In this document: piece after piece, positions 1-6,703 of the stretch
How the letters are laid out: every line of letters begins with the position of its first letter
Numbering within the stretch: position 1 is the first letter of the stretch
IMG/VR virus record: IMGVR_UViG_3300037240_000245
Location: 1 to 21,264 of that record
Reading direction: 5' to 3' (one strand)
Length of the DNA stretch: 21,264 nucleotides
Source: a virus
Notes under the pieces: generated by a model
The model's input: the letters and a program-made list of their open reading frames with translations, nothing else
Database searches by the model: none
Told to the model about the DNA's origin: nothing
Made by a program: the position numbers and the translations under genes

Positions 1-1
1 C

Positions 2-769
2 TGCATCGTGCTGTTCGCCGACGAGGCGGTGTGGGCCGGCGACAAGTCCGCCCAGGGCACGCTGCAGGCGCTGGTCACGGAGCCGAGGGTCATGTACGAG
101 GGCAAGGGCCAGAACGCCGAGATGGGGCAGAACCACGCGCACGTCGTGATGGCGTCGAACGAGAAGTGGGTCGTCCCGTCCTCCGCCGAGGACGAGCGCC
201 GCTGGGCGGTGTCGGACGTGACGGACGGCGTGATGCAGGACAAGGCGTTCTTCGACGCGCTGCACGCGCAGCTCCGCGCCGGCGGGCTGGCCGGGTTCCT
301 GCACGACATGCTGCGGCGCGACATAGCCGGGTGGCACCCGCGCGACGCGATACCCGAGACCGGCGCCGGGGCGGAGCAGGCGCTCCTGTCCATGGCGCCG
401 GAGGAGCAGTGGCTGCTCGGGCTGGTGCGCGAGGGCCGCGCGCCGGACGGCGGGTGGGCCGAAGAGGTGGACTGGGAGAAGTCGGGCGCCTGGGCGTTCA
501 CGGAGTCGCTCTACCAGGACTTCGCGCGCGTGGCGAAGGAGCGCGGGTTCGGCCGCGTCGCGTCGCCGATAGCGTTCGGCCTCGGGCTCAACGGGCTGCT
601 CGGCAAGGGCCGCGGCAAGCGCCGGATAAGGGTGCCGGACGGCTGCTACGTCGCGGCCTCCGGGTCGGACGGACGGGCCTGGGCGACGTTCCTGCCGAAG
701 CGCCCGGAGCTGGAGGCGAAGTACCGCAAGGAGCTCGCGGCGCTCGACAGGGGGGAGGACCCGTGGTGA
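2..769 (+). CDS. Phage primase-helicase (D5/DUF5906-like), C-terminal part, 5' end outside window
   Basis: The reading frame is already open at the first bases, so this is the last ~255 residues of a longer replication protein. It starts with VLFADEA, matching the Walker B strand of superfamily 3 helicases, followed ~40 residues later by ASNEKWVVP and DERRW. That is the sensor and arginine-finger arrangement of phage D5-like or DUF5906 primase-helicases, which unwind DNA at the phage origin. The last ~120 residues (from about EEQWLLGL) look like the winged-helix-type tail often found after this ATPase core. The N-terminal primase half and Walker A cannot be seen. Ile is encoded almost entirely by ATA. 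The stop overlaps a possible GTG start (GTGA) of a small ORF. Family assignment is by motif reading only. Confidence 0.82.
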   Translation, partial: CIVLFADEAVWAGDKSAQGTLQALVTEPRVMYEGKGQNAEMGQNHAHVVMASNEKWVVPSSAEDERRWAVSDVTDGVMQDKAFFDALHAQLRAGGLAGFLHDMLRRDIAGWHPRDAIPETGAGAEQALLSMAPEEQWLLGLVREGRAPDGGWAEEVDWEKSGAWAFTESLYQDFARVAKERGFGRVASPIAFGLGLNGLLGKGRGKRRIRVPDGCYVAASGSDGRAWATFLPKRPELEAKYRKELAALDRGEDPW

Positions 770-960
770 ACGAGCACAACCCTCGGTTGCGGAAAGGCAC
801 CGTGTCTAGCCGGCCGGACAGGCTCGTAGCTGGGGATGAAGGAGACTCAGCACGGCGTTTAGCCTTTACGGAACAACGACATGATGCGTGTTTCGTACGG
901 CGTTACGAAGAACAGACGACCGTCGGTTGCTATGATGTGCGTGCGTATGCGTATATGTAA
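766..960 (+). CDS. Possible small hypothetical protein, coupled to the primase gene
   Basis: A 64-residue ORF beginning VNEHNPRLRK. Its GTG start overlaps the primase stop as GTGA, and GGAGG (754-758) lies 7 nt upstream, so translational coupling is plausible. It has no recognisable motif. Its codons drift from GC-rich to AT-rich towards the 3' end, ending in a TAT/GTA-rich tail (CYDVRAYAYM). It could be a degraded remnant at a module junction and not a functional gene. The only real support is the start context. Confidence 0.35.
   Translation: MNEHNPRLRKGTVSSRPDRLVAGDEGDSARRLAFTEQRHDACFVRRYEEQTTVGCYDVRAYAYM
928..936 (+). promoter_or_regulatory. Candidate extended -10 promoter (TGCTATGAT)
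   Basis: TGC followed by TATGAT fits an extended -10 element (TGn-TATnAT) for a sigma70-like polymerase. It lies in the only AT-rich patch of the first 2.4 kb and upstream of the 1008-1355 ORF and the packaging genes. No good -35 is visible. An inverted repeat (TTCGTA at 892-897 and TACGAA at 904-909) sits just upstream and could be an operator. This rests on sequence pattern alone. Confidence 0.25.
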
Positions 961-1007
961 TTATGTGTCATGTAGTCTGTAACACTGTACAAAAAGGATA
1001 TAAGTAT

Positions 1008-1355
1008 ATGGTATATATAAATAATATTATGAACAAAGTATATGTTTTCTGTACTGACTACGCCATACGACTCATGAAATACAAAGATAAAAAGCCTGTA
1101 AGCCCGAAGAGCGACTCCCCCGTCAACATTGGCCGGACGGCACCGCCCGGCCGACCGTTCGCCCCGCTCTACGCGGACAGGGCGCACGTCGAGGAGCTGC
1201 AGCGAAAATGGGAAGACTCGACGATGGGGTCAGACGCCACAGCGCGCCGGGCGTCGGAAGGAGAGAAGCCGAAACAAGGACCGCCGGGGATGTTCACAGA
1301 ATGGGGCAAATCCACGACGGACGGCGACGGCACGGGCGGAGGCGGGTCGGTATGA
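1008..1355 (+). CDS. Hypothetical protein upstream of the packaging genes
   Basis: ATG 1008 was chosen because AAGGA (994-998) lies 9 nt upstream. In-frame ATGs at 963, 1029 and 1074 are alternatives with poorer upstream context. The 115-residue product starts MVYINNIMNKVYVF, then becomes hydrophilic and Gly/Pro/Ser-rich, ending GTGGGGSV. The first ~25 codons are AT-rich and the rest GC-rich, so the gene looks like a chimera made at a recombination junction. The stop overlaps the next start (ATGA at 1352-1355), a translational-coupling arrangement that supports expression at least of the 3' half. I recognise no family. Confidence 0.5.
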   Translation: MVYINNIMNKVYVFCTDYAIRLMKYKDKKPVSPKSDSPVNIGRTAPPGRPFAPLYADRAHVEELQRKWEDSTMGSDATARRASEGEKPKQGPPGMFTEWGKSTTDGDGTGGGGSV

Positions 1356-1786
1356 TCGAGTGGGACATGACGAAGGTGTTCGAGCGCGTGCAGGAGGCGG
1401 CGCGCACGCTGAGGCACACGCCGCCCGTGAGGCGCGAGCCGAAGCAGACGCACTGGCCGGACTTCGTGCGCAGTTACTGGGAGGCGTACCAGGACGACGC
1501 CGCGCCGCTGCGCCCCCGCCCGACGCCGAAGCAGCTGAAGGAGCTGGACCAGGTGATAGCGTGGATGGCGTGGCTGCACCGCGCGGGGCCGGAGTTCCCG
1601 AGGATAGTGTGGGCCAGGGCCGCGACCAGGGCGTCGTGGCGGAAGCTGGGCCAGATGACGGGCCGCAGCCACACCAAGGCGATGCACGACTTCAGGGCGG
1701 GCGTGGCGCTGCTGATGTACGGCCTGAGGGACGGCGCGCTCGAGGGCGAGCCGCGTCGCGACGGCGACATCTACGGCAACTTTTAA
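1352..1786 (+). CDS. DUF6362-like helix-turn-helix protein
   Basis: The 144-residue product has the pattern I associate with DUF6362 phage and prophage proteins: an N-terminal HWPDFVRSYW, a middle RPTPKQLKELDQVIAWMAWL, then IVWARAATRASWRKLGQMTG, where the last part is the recognition-type helix-turn-helix around residues 90-120. The family is uncharacterised; its members commonly sit beside phage packaging genes, and DNA binding is a reasonable inference. GGAGG (1338-1342) lies 9 nt before the ATG, and the ATG overlaps the upstream stop (ATGA). The small terminase follows after 22 nt, so the two are probably co-transcribed. It could assist DNA recognition in packaging or act as a regulator; the sequence does not decide. 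Confidence 0.75.
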   Translation: MIEWDMTKVFERVQEAARTLRHTPPVRREPKQTHWPDFVRSYWEAYQDDAAPLRPRPTPKQLKELDQVIAWMAWLHRAGPEFPRIVWARAATRASWRKLGQMTGRSHTKAMHDFRAGVALLMYGLRDGALEGEPRRDGDIYGNF

Positions 1787-1808
1787 CAGGGCAGAGGAGA
1801 GACGGACA

Positions 1809-2402
1809 ATGGGGACGCACAGGGACGAGGACATGTCGGAGGACGGGCTGAACCCGAAGCAGCTGCGCTTCGTGGAGGAGTACCTGATAGACGGCAGCGC
1901 GAAGAACGCCGCGATAAGGGCGGGCTACTCGGCGGCCACGGCGGCGTCGATAGGGTCGAAGATGACGGCGCACCCGAAGGTGCGCGCCGCGCTCGACAGC
2001 CGGCGCCGCGACCTCAGCGACCGGACGAAGGTCGACGCGGAGTGGGTGAGGAAGCAGCTGACCGAGGTGCTGCACCGGTGCCTGAAGTCGAAGCCGGTGG
2101 TCGAGTGGGACAAGATGCGGGGGGAGTACGTCGAGACCGGCGAGTGGCAGTTCGACAGCGGCGGCGCGAACAAGGCGCTCGAGCTGCTCGGCAAGCACGT
2201 CGGGATGTTCCAGGCCGACAGGGGCGAGCGGAGGTCGGTAGAGGACCTGACGAGCGAGGAGCTGCTGCGGCTGGCGGCCGAGCTGCGCAGGCGGCGCGAC
2301 GCGGGGACGCTGGTGCCGAAGGGCGGCGGGCCGCGCCCGGACGCCGCGGCGGCGCGGACCGAGCAACGGCTGGTCGGAGGCCCGCCGCGCGACGCGGAAT
2401 AG
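1809..2402 (+). CDS. terS: Terminase small subunit
   Basis: The 197-residue protein begins, after a short Asp/Glu-rich leader, with LNPKQLRFVEEYLIDGSAKN and AAIRAGYS. This is the hallmark N-terminal DNA-binding helix-turn-helix of the Terminase_2 family, which recognises the packaging site and recruits the large subunit. The central part (KVDAEWVRKQLTEVLHRC) fits the oligomerisation helices, and GANKALELLGKHVGMF is also typical of the family. The C-terminus is Arg/Ala/Gly-rich. AGGAGA lies just upstream of ATG 1809. The large subunit is about 8 kb downstream and not adjacent, because small genes and virion genes lie between the two. Confidence 0.9.
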   Translation: MGTHRDEDMSEDGLNPKQLRFVEEYLIDGSAKNAAIRAGYSAATAASIGSKMTAHPKVRAALDSRRRDLSDRTKVDAEWVRKQLTEVLHRCLKSKPVVEWDKMRGEYVETGEWQFDSGGANKALELLGKHVGMFQADRGERRSVEDLTSEELLRLAAELRRRRDAGTLVPKGGGPRPDAAAARTEQRLVGGPPRDAE

Positions 2403-2568
2403 CCCGGAGCGCGTTTTCGGGCCCGCCGCGGCCGGCCGGGCCCGGGGAAAGTTAGCCCCCGAATCGAAACGGACGGGCAACGCCCCGAAACCCAATCGGC
2501 TCGCCCTCGCGCGCAAAAAATTTTCCAGATTCAAACGCTAACGCTAACAAATCCCCAATTTAGCAAAT

Positions 2569-2610
2569 TCTAATTAGGAATTACTAAGTCAGCACTGTCT
2601 AATTAGGAAT
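2569..2610 (+). repeat. 13-bp direct repeat TCTAATTAGGAAT, two copies
   Basis: Identical copies lie at 2569-2581 and 2598-2610, 29 bp apart start to start. Each contains the 8-bp palindrome CTAATTAG, so each could bind a dimeric regulator. Confidence 0.8.
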
Positions 2611-2650
2611 AGCTGAAGCAGCATATTCCCATCAGATAATACGGGGCGTT

Positions 2651-2665
2651 TATCCAAATTGGATA
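2651..2665. repeat. 15-bp palindrome, operator-like
   Basis: TATCCAA, a single central A, then TTGGATA form a perfect inverted repeat with 7-bp arms. The symmetry and AT-rich promoter-like setting fit a repressor operator; no cognate regulator is identified. Confidence 0.65.
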
Positions 2666-2801
2666 TTTTACAAATTCCCAATAACCGTCAGTCCCCTTTC
2701 CTCTCTATAGTCCAACCTCCATGATAGCGCGTTTTGCTGGGAATGTGAAAATAATTATTTTATCCCAATTTGAAAATAAACCTGTACTTTTGAGGGGAAA
2801 C

Positions 2802-2831
2802 GTGTTATCCGCGCGCCCGTTCTTTATAATA
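2802..2831 (+). promoter_or_regulatory. Candidate promoter for the small-gene cassette
   Basis: A perfect -10 hexamer TATAAT lies at 2826-2831. The best -35 with 18-bp spacing is GTGTTA (2802-2807), only 3/6 to consensus, so an activator or a low basal level would be expected. The predicted transcript start near 2838 lies ~127 bp before the first gene of the cassette. Confidence 0.4.
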
Positions 2832-2964
2832 TACCTATCTGGGAATAGTTAATTCTTGTTGGGTATAAAGTTTCACTTTTTTGTGTACATTCCCAGTTAG
2901 ATTCGATATTCTGTATAAAGAGAATGTGAATGAGAACATTCCAAACAACTGATGGAGACCAGCT

Positions 2965-3192
2965 ATGAGAAAGCCAAAATACCATTCTTATTACGTCGTC
3001 GGCTTCGCCAGCGAATTGGCTTCGAGCGGTATGATACTGGACTGCTTCGATTCGTCGGGCGACGGCAAGCACGCCTTCGAAAACACGAAAATGAAAATGT
3101 CGAAGGCTGCAGCGGCGGGCGAAAAGTTCCATGGCCTCGACCTGCCGAAAAAAGGCTTCCAAGCAATCCGCTCAGTAAAAGTGATGAAATAA
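2965..3192 (+). CDS. Small hypothetical protein, first gene of the moron-like cassette
   Basis: The 75-residue product starts MRKPKYHSYYVVGFASEL and has GGAGA (2954-2958) 6 nt before the ATG. A stretch VVGFASELASSGMILDCFDS could form a short beta-hairpin or helix; there is no signal peptide or clear membrane segment. I recognise no family. It is the first gene after the AT-rich control region and is followed after 27 nt by a second small gene with a strong ribosome-binding site, so the three genes to 4096 look like one transcription unit. Base composition is less GC-rich than in the virion genes. Confidence 0.65.
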   Translation: MRKPKYHSYYVVGFASELASSGMILDCFDSSGDGKHAFENTKMKMSKAAAAGEKFHGLDLPKKGFQAIRSVKVMK

Positions 3193-3219
3193 ACGACCAA
3201 CCAAAAAAGGAGAATCAAC

Positions 3220-3543
3220 ATGACTACACCAGCACAAGAAGGAATAGCCGCAGCGAAGAGTGACGACGAGGCCCGGGCGAAAAAAGTCTTCGTCCTACAG
3301 TACCACTCGTTCGACAAGTCGGACAGAGACGACGGCGATTGGATTATAGGCGTCTTCCAAAATGAGCTCGAAGCCATGAGCGTTTTGGCGGACGACCTCG
3401 AATCGTCTTTCGGAGGCATCACATTCGAAAGCCCCACGAAGTCCATCGTGCACAACAAAGACGGCAGTTGGAAGATGACTGAATGGGGATTTTTTGAGCC
3501 GGACGGCTTCAAGTATATCCTCACTCCCACGAAAATCAAGTAA
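3220..3543 (+). CDS. Hypothetical protein, second gene of the moron-like cassette
   Basis: This 107-residue acidic protein has the leader ACCAACC (3196-3202) and AAGGAGAA (3207-3214) before its ATG, a motif repeated before many genes of this phage. After an Ala/Lys-rich start the chain reads VFVLQYHSFD, then DWIIGVFQNELEAMSVLADDL and later KMTEWGFFEPDGFKY. That gives an alternating beta-alpha pattern of a small compact domain in which the GVFxNELEAM segment looks like a helix. No catalytic signature is evident and I recognise no family. Translation is probably coupled to its neighbours within the same mRNA. Confidence 0.72.
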   Translation: MTTPAQEGIAAAKSDDEARAKKVFVLQYHSFDKSDRDDGDWIIGVFQNELEAMSVLADDLESSFGGITFESPTKSIVHNKDGSWKMTEWGFFEPDGFKYILTPTKIK

Positions 3544-3571
3544 ACCAACCATCAAATCAAGGAGAATCGCC

Positions 3572-4096
3572 ATGAAAACAGTAGAGATAAAAGTTTACTC
3601 TTACGACGGGCTGTCCGAAGCCGCCAAAGAGAAGGCCCGCGAGTGGTATAGCGACTGCGACTCAGATTGGCAGTTCGAATGGGAGTGCGTCTGCGGCGAC
3701 GCGAAAAAAGTCGGGCTGAACATAGAATCGTTGGGGGATGCGCGGCGCGATTGCCGAGGCGCTTTCACCGAGGACGCCCTCGAAGTGGCCAAAAAGATAA
3801 TGCAGGGCCACGGCAAAGACTGCGCCACTTTCAAGACGGCGGACGCCTACACGGCGAAGGTCGAAGAGCTCGACAAAAAGTTCCCGCTGTACGGCCAAGA
3901 CGATTCGCCCTACGACTTCGAATGCGAACAGGAAAAAGAAGGGCTGGACGACGACTTCCTCGGCGAGCTGCTGAGCGACTACTACGGCATGATGGTGGAC
4001 AGCGCGGAAGAAGCGCGCAGCCGAGAGCGCGTGGAAGAGAACATACGCGCCAACGACTATCAGTTCACAGAAGACGGCAAGATATATCGAGGATAA
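3572..4096 (+). CDS. Conserved phage protein often labelled 'antitoxin of toxin-antitoxin stability system'
   Basis: ATG 3572 is preceded by ACCAACC and AAGGAGAA (3559-3566), which decides the start. The 174-residue protein begins MKTVEIKVYSYDGLSEAAKE with KAREWY next, and ends ENIRANDYQFTEDGKIY. In between are GAFTEDALEVAKKIMQGHG, TFKTADAYTAK and DDDFLGELLSDYYGMM. This order of motifs matches a widespread family of small phage proteins of unknown function. Databases often carry the antitoxin label, but I know of no experimental basis for it and no toxin partner is visible here. It is the last gene before two terminators. It may be an accessory (moron) function acting on the host. Confidence 0.78.
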   Translation: MKTVEIKVYSYDGLSEAAKEKAREWYSDCDSDWQFEWECVCGDAKKVGLNIESLGDARRDCRGAFTEDALEVAKKIMQGHGKDCATFKTADAYTAKVEELDKKFPLYGQDDSPYDFECEQEKEGLDDDFLGELLSDYYGMMVDSAEEARSRERVEENIRANDYQFTEDGKIYRG

Positions 4097-4125
4097 TACC
4101 CAACCAATGTGACTACACGCCCATT

Positions 4126-4156
4126 AAAGCACACTGCGCTAGCAGTGTGCTTTTTT
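4126..4156 (+). terminator. Intrinsic terminator, first of a tandem pair
   Basis: A perfect 12-bp stem (AAAGCACACTGC at 4126-4137 and GCAGTGTGCTTT at 4142-4153) has a 4-nt loop and merges into six Ts. It closes the transcription unit of the three small genes, 29 bp after the last stop. Confidence 0.93.
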
Positions 4157-4239
4157 GTTTGCGGACAACGGCTTGTGACATTTATAGCGCGTGGCGTTTA
4201 CGTCCGCACCGATAAAGCGCATATTAGAACGCATGATGG

Positions 4240-4269
4240 CACGACCCCGCAAGGGGCCGTGTTTTTTTT
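4240..4269 (+). terminator. Intrinsic terminator, second of a tandem pair
   Basis: The arms CACGACCCC (4240-4248) and GGGGCCGTG (4253-4261) pair with one A/C mismatch around a GCAA loop, followed by eight Ts (4262-4269). It backs up the terminator ~115 bp upstream. Confidence 0.88.
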
Positions 4270-4703
4270 ATTGCTCGCAGCCCACCCACCAGCTAGGCAA
4301 TTATTGCCCAGTCGACAGTGGTCGGGCGGAAGCCGCAACCCCTTGACGAAGCAGGCAGAATCTGCCCAGCCACCGCCCGTTATGCCAGTTGGCACTATGC
4401 GATTTTCGCCCCTGACTCGTCCCACCCCCGCCTCGCCCCGTCGTGCGCACGCGTCGGGGTGGAGCCTAGGCACCAGCCCAATTTGGGGTAAAGACTGGGC
4501 CCTGCGGGCTCGCGCGGGGCTCCTCGGCGCGTCGGCGGAGGGCCGGCGCAGTTCCAACCGGAGCGAACCGACCGGCGGGGTGATAGCCTCCCCGTACCAC
4601 CGGCGGCCCGGCGGGGGGCCAAGTCCCAGTTAGAGCGACGCGCGGCCGGCCCGGACGCCGGTCGGGAGAAAACACACGCAACCAACCGAACAGGAGCAAC
4701 GCC
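4270..4703 (+). promoter_or_regulatory. Non-coding GC-rich region before the virion genes
   Basis: These ~430 bp after the terminators contain no gene that I can support. There are three short palindromes near the 5' end (listed separately), an 8-bp palindrome GCCTAGGC, and several GC inverted repeats between 4500 and 4670. Because the upstream unit is terminated twice, a promoter for the virion genes would be expected here, but no convincing -35/-10 pair is visible. A phage-specific or activator-dependent late promoter, or a structured leader RNA, is possible. Confidence 0.45.
4296..4394. repeat. Cluster of three short palindromes, operator-like
   Basis: GGCAATTATTGCC (4296-4308) and GGCAGAATCTGCC (4354-4366) share the frame GGCAnnnnnTGCC and are both followed by CAG. 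TGCCAGTTGGCA (4383-4394) is a third palindrome with related half-sites. The first two are 58 bp apart start to start. The set resembles sites for a dimeric regulator. Confidence 0.55.
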
Positions 4704-4997
4704 ATGAAGACGCACACGGGCCGAGAGGCCGACAAGATGCACGACCTGCTGAACCTCTACAGCGGCCTGTACGACATGCACGACCACGGCGACGGCAGAG
4801 GCCTCAGGGCGCACGTCCGCTGCCCGGGGACGGCCGACGCGGTCGCCGCCGAGGCCGCCGGGGTGCTCGGGGTGACCGAAGAGCAGGCGCACCTCGTGCT
4901 GCAGGGCGCGGCGGGCCACCGCACGGCGCACGTCGACGACGCCGAGCCGGCCAAAGGCATGACTTTCGAGTACGACGAGGGCCTGCTGCCCCAATAA
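4704..4997 (+). CDS. Hypothetical protein, first gene of the virion block
   Basis: This 97-residue protein starts MKTHTGREADKMHDLLNLYS and is rich in His, Asp and Ala. ACCAACC (4681-4687) and CAGGAG precede the ATG. A segment ADAVAAEAAGVLGVTEEQAH looks like two helices; the C-terminus is acidic (TFEYDEGLLPQ). There is no signal peptide, membrane segment or recognisable motif. Its place at the start of the virion run, 51 nt before a large structural gene, suggests co-transcription with it, but no function can be assigned. Confidence 0.7.
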   Translation: MKTHTGREADKMHDLLNLYSGLYDMHDHGDGRGLRAHVRCPGTADAVAAEAAGVLGVTEEQAHLVLQGAAGHRTAHVDDAEPAKGMTFEYDEGLLPQ

Positions 4998-5048
4998 GAC
5001 CGACGACGACAGGCCGCCCAGCCAAAAACCGAACAAGGAGACACAGAA

Positions 5049-6521
5049 ATGAGCGTACTTCCCTCAGACGTCGCGTTCTACGGCTCGTACTGCCAGCCGG
5101 CGTACGACGGCAGCACCACCCTCAACGGCTCCATAGCGAGCACCACCGTCGCGACGCTGACCGCGACCTCCGCCGCGAGCTTCCCGCCGACCGGCGAGTT
5201 CTTCATCCTCGTGGACAGCGAGATAATGCTGGTCACGCAGGGCGCCAGCACCACCGGGTGGACGGTCGTCCGCGGCGCGTGCGGCACCACCGCGGCCACG
5301 CACTCGAACGGCGCGACGGTGACGATGCCGGCGGGCGGGGGCATGGACATATTGACCAAGAACTTCTTCAGCGACGTGACGAGCGGCGACACCGTGGACT
5401 GGTACTCCTCTTCGACGAGCGACACGAAGCCCATCAACACGATGACCGGCCGCGACACGACCGGCGTCATACAGGCGGAGACCAAGACGCTGAACGGCCA
5501 GACGGCCGTGACCGGCAGCCAGGTCTGGGGCCGCATAGAGAACGCGCGCTCCTCCGCGGCGACCACCATCACGAACGCGCCGCTCACGAGCGCCGGCACG
5601 AGCATAACGATAGCGTCGGCGACCAACACGCCGGCCTCGGGCAACTACTTCGCGCAGCTCGGCAGGGAGGTGGTCCTGGTGACCGCCGGCCAGGGCACCA
5701 CGACCCTCACCGTCACCCGGGCGCAGCTCGGCACGACCGCGACGGCGCACCAGAGCGGGGACAACTTCTACCTCCTGCCCCTCGGCGACGTCATGGCGGT
5801 CGACCACACCAAGGTCGTCGCCAACAGCACGGCGCGCGCCGGCTCGGCGAACGCCACCGGCACCACGCCGGCCCTCCTCTTCCTGAAGACAGGCGACGGC
5901 GCGTCGTGCGTCGTGGGCATGATAGTCCGCACGCAGGGCGGCACGGGCCCCCAGCAGATACGCACCATAATCGCGACCTCCGGCTACGGCACCGACGTCG
6001 TCGCGGTCTCCCGCAACTGGGGCACGCTCCCGGACAACACGACGACCTACGACGTGTGGAACGGGGTGCAGCTGGACCTCTCCCCCAACCCGGTGGTCGA
6101 GTGCCGCCGCTTCCTGTGGAACGCCGCGGCCGACGTGCCGGGCGGCTCGCAGAGGGTGTTCTACTCGCAGTGCTTCGCGGTCAACAACAACACGACCGTC
6201 GCGCTCACCGGGGCCACGGTGCAGGACGCGGCCAACACGCCGTCGCTGCCCGGCTCCGCGCTCCTGGACATCGCCGTGGCGACCGCGCAGAACGACGCGC
6301 AGTACGTCGCGAGCAGGCAGACGGCGTTCTCGACGGGCTACGGCTCCTACGTGACGCAGCCGGCGGCCACGGCCTTCGGCGCCAACTCCGGCAACCTCGC
6401 GTCCGGCGCCGCGCCGAACCAGGCCGGCGCCCAGGGCGTCGTGCTCAGGTACACGCTGCCGGCGGGCACCTCGTCCTACAAGGGCTCGGCGGACCTCCGC
6501 GTGGCGGGGAGCACGATATAA
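5049..6521 (+). CDS. Virion structural protein with duplicated beta-rich motif
   Basis: The 490-residue protein is Thr/Ala/Gly/Ser-rich and almost free of long charged helices, as in phage tail or head-decoration proteins. A ~45-residue unit occurs twice: around residues 50-97 (FFILVDSEIMLVTQG, WTVVRGACGTTAATHSNGA) and around residues 198-244 (YFAQLGREVVLVTAGQ, LTVTRAQLGTTATAHQSGD). The pattern of a strand, an E-x-x-L-V-T strand, an R-G/A-x-x-G-T-T turn and a conserved His is familiar from minor structural proteins of siphophages and podophages. AAGGAG (5035-5040) precedes ATG 5049. The next gene starts 1 nt after its stop. The exact place in the virion is unknown. Confidence 0.72.
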   Translation: MSVLPSDVAFYGSYCQPAYDGSTTLNGSIASTTVATLTATSAASFPPTGEFFILVDSEIMLVTQGASTTGWTVVRGACGTTAATHSNGATVTMPAGGGMDILTKNFFSDVTSGDTVDWYSSSTSDTKPINTMTGRDTTGVIQAETKTLNGQTAVTGSQVWGRIENARSSAATTITNAPLTSAGTSITIASATNTPASGNYFAQLGREVVLVTAGQGTTTLTVTRAQLGTTATAHQSGDNFYLLPLGDVMAVDHTKVVANSTARAGSANATGTTPALLFLKTGDGASCVVGMIVRTQGGTGPQQIRTIIATSGYGTDVVAVSRNWGTLPDNTTTYDVWNGVQLDLSPNPVVECRRFLWNAAADVPGGSQRVFYSQCFAVNNNTTVALTGATVQDAANTPSLPGSALLDIAVATAQNDAQYVASRQTAFSTGYGSYVTQPAATAFGANSGNLASGAAPNQAGAQGVVLRYTLPAGTSSYKGSADLRVAGSTI

Positions 6522-6522
6522 G

Positions 6523-6702
6523 ATGCCGACGTTCCAGCAAGGCGACTTCGTGGCGCTCTCCCCCGCGTTCGCGGCCAGCTTCCCCGGGCGGTACCCGGTG
6601 CTGGGCCCGGCCGAGTCGGGCGCGGCGGACACGTACAGCGTGGACGTGCGCGGCGACGGCGCCGGCTCGGACTTCCACGCGTCACACCTGACGGGGGCCT
6701 GA
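6523..6702 (+). CDS. Small SH3/KOW-like phage protein
   Basis: This 59-residue ORF starts MPTFQQGDFVALSPAFAA, continues through FPGRYPVLGP and ends SDFHASHLTGA. The arrangement GDFVALSPAF then FPGRYPV then DFHASHL resembles small SH3-like beta-barrel proteins found between phage structural genes. GGGGAG (6507-6512) lies 10 nt upstream. It fits tightly, with 1 nt between each neighbour, and codon use matches them, which supports a real gene despite its size. It may be a small adaptor or decoration protein. Confidence 0.68.
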   Translation: MPTFQQGDFVALSPAFAASFPGRYPVLGPAESGAADTYSVDVRGDGAGSDFHASHLTGA

Positions 6703-6703
6703 C

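Larger units (their letters stand above)
2625..2895. repeat. Five copies of heptamer TGGGAAT/ATTCCCA
   Basis: Exact copies are at 2625-2631 (minus orientation), 2674-2680 (minus), 2738-2744 (plus), 2841-2847 (plus) and 2889-2895 (minus). A given 7-mer would be expected far less than once in this length on both strands. One copy sits ~10 bp downstream of the candidate TATAAT box, where a repressor would act. Confidence 0.7.
2403..2964 (+). promoter_or_regulatory. AT-rich non-coding control region with repeats
   Basis: This 562-bp gap has no convincing gene. After ~130 bp of ordinary GC-rich sequence it turns AT-rich at about 2520 (22/60 G+C at 2581-2640). It holds a 13-bp direct repeat, a 15-bp palindrome, five copies of a TGGGAAT heptamer in both orientations and a perfect TATAAT box. 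The density of symmetric elements suggests operator sites controlling the three small genes downstream. It marks the left edge of an island of different composition between the small terminase and the virion genes. Confidence 0.6.

Noticed and set aside
770-960. Group I intron or tRNA in the primase downstream region
   Set aside because: I looked for conserved intron core strings and a tRNA cloverleaf, including a T-arm GTTCGA-type motif, and found none that fit.
4109-4633. A 174-residue plus-strand ORF
   Set aside because: It reads straight through two intrinsic terminators and several palindromes, has no ribosome-binding site, and its composition is not protein-like.
5064-6632. A 522-residue minus-strand ORF opposite the first large structural gene
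   Set aside because: Arg/Ala/Gly-rich shadow without motifs; the plus strand shows an internal duplicated motif.
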